From: CAZVYN01 sp964631125
GTDB taxonomy: Bacteria > Eisenbacteria > RBG-16-71-46 > CAIMUX01
NCBI GenBank assembly: GCA_964631125.1
Contig: CAZVYN010000007.1
Coordinates: 17,778-81,777 of the forward strand
DNA: 64,000 nucleotides
Reading direction: 5' to 3'
The stretch's first letter is position 1. Each line of letters opens with the position of its first letter. The notes beneath the pieces were generated by a model. That model had not been told where the DNA came from and did not search any database. It worked only from the letters and a program-made list of their open reading frames with translations. Of the stretch, positions 63,998 to 64,000 are shown piece after piece. Made by a program: the position numbers and the translations under genes.

Positions 63998-64000
63998 GAG

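Overview
The window is 64 kb of very GC-rich bacterial chromosome, almost fully coding, with a 100-base run of N (36841-36940) that marks an assembly gap. Several traits suggest an uncultured Gram-negative lineage of the FCB type (Eisenbacteria-, Latescibacteria- or Gemmatimonadota-like), probably a metagenome-assembled genome. These are a TamA/TamB-like outer-membrane pair, MoxR/Bat aerotolerance-type genes, and four large secreted proteins ending in the same FlgD-like 'PNPF ... WDGRD ... G.Y..R' domain. The phylum is inference; no rRNA or tRNA gene is visible to settle it.

Layout. 1-9132 (minus): a MoxR ATPase, DUF58, BatA, BatB/C and BatD/E operon, then a PtsN-like IIA protein and the start of a probable zinc-ribbon protein. 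9329-9927: a DUF433/DUF5615 antitoxin-toxin-like pair. 10005-12737 (minus): Sua5/YrdC, low-molecular-weight phosphatase, GlyA and a HIT protein. 12796-14809 (plus): a deoxyhypusine synthase-like protein with a coiled-coil tail, then a CoA-type Nudix hydrolase. 14806-21654 (minus): gatCAB, a LarA-like protein, purD and a secreted protein. 21851-37448 (minus): a long housekeeping block in transcription order rplM, rpsI, rpsB, tsf, pyrH, frr, uppS, cdsA, dxr, tamA/bamA-like, tamB, uvrD/pcrA. 37631-39979 (minus): dtd, maf, mtnA and a 63-residue TonB-C mini-protein. 40151-41941 (plus): secreted subtilase. 41957-46891 (minus): ppiC lipoprotein, recJ, relA/spoT. 47037-48491 (plus): rlmD. 48548-51517 (minus): secreted zinc metalloprotease. 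51762-53654 (plus): homocysteine methyltransferase-MetF fusion. 53648-55223: two divergent TPR genes. 55407-56501 (plus): secreted two-repeat protein. 56617-59261 (minus): GT-C-like membrane protein and proline dehydrogenase. 59477-63997 (plus): a second, larger secreted metalloprotease.

How the genes work together. The core is translation (ribosomal proteins, EF-Ts, RRF, GatCAB, D-aminoacyl-tRNA deacylase, tRNA and rRNA modification), isoprenoid and lipid supply (DXR, UppS, CdsA), and outer-membrane assembly (TamA/B). Around it sit secreted proteases that probably share one C-terminal module. Genes within operons commonly overlap by four bases, with GTGA as often as ATGA, which implies strong translational coupling. 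Several intergenic regions carry promoter-like elements of the form TTGACR-N17/18-TAGnnT.

The most unusual signals are two short tandem-repeat arrays that begin inside the last codons of a gene and carry its stop codon: a 13-bp array after rplM, interrupted by the gap, and a 15-bp array at 56494-56553. Others are the coupled TonB-C mini-ORF, the LarA-like protein that has lost family motifs, and the deoxyhypusine synthase-like protein. I found no CRISPR array, prophage, insertion sequence or clear defence island. The longest stretches without a gene are about 200-280 bases and are described as promoters, terminators, repeats or the gap.
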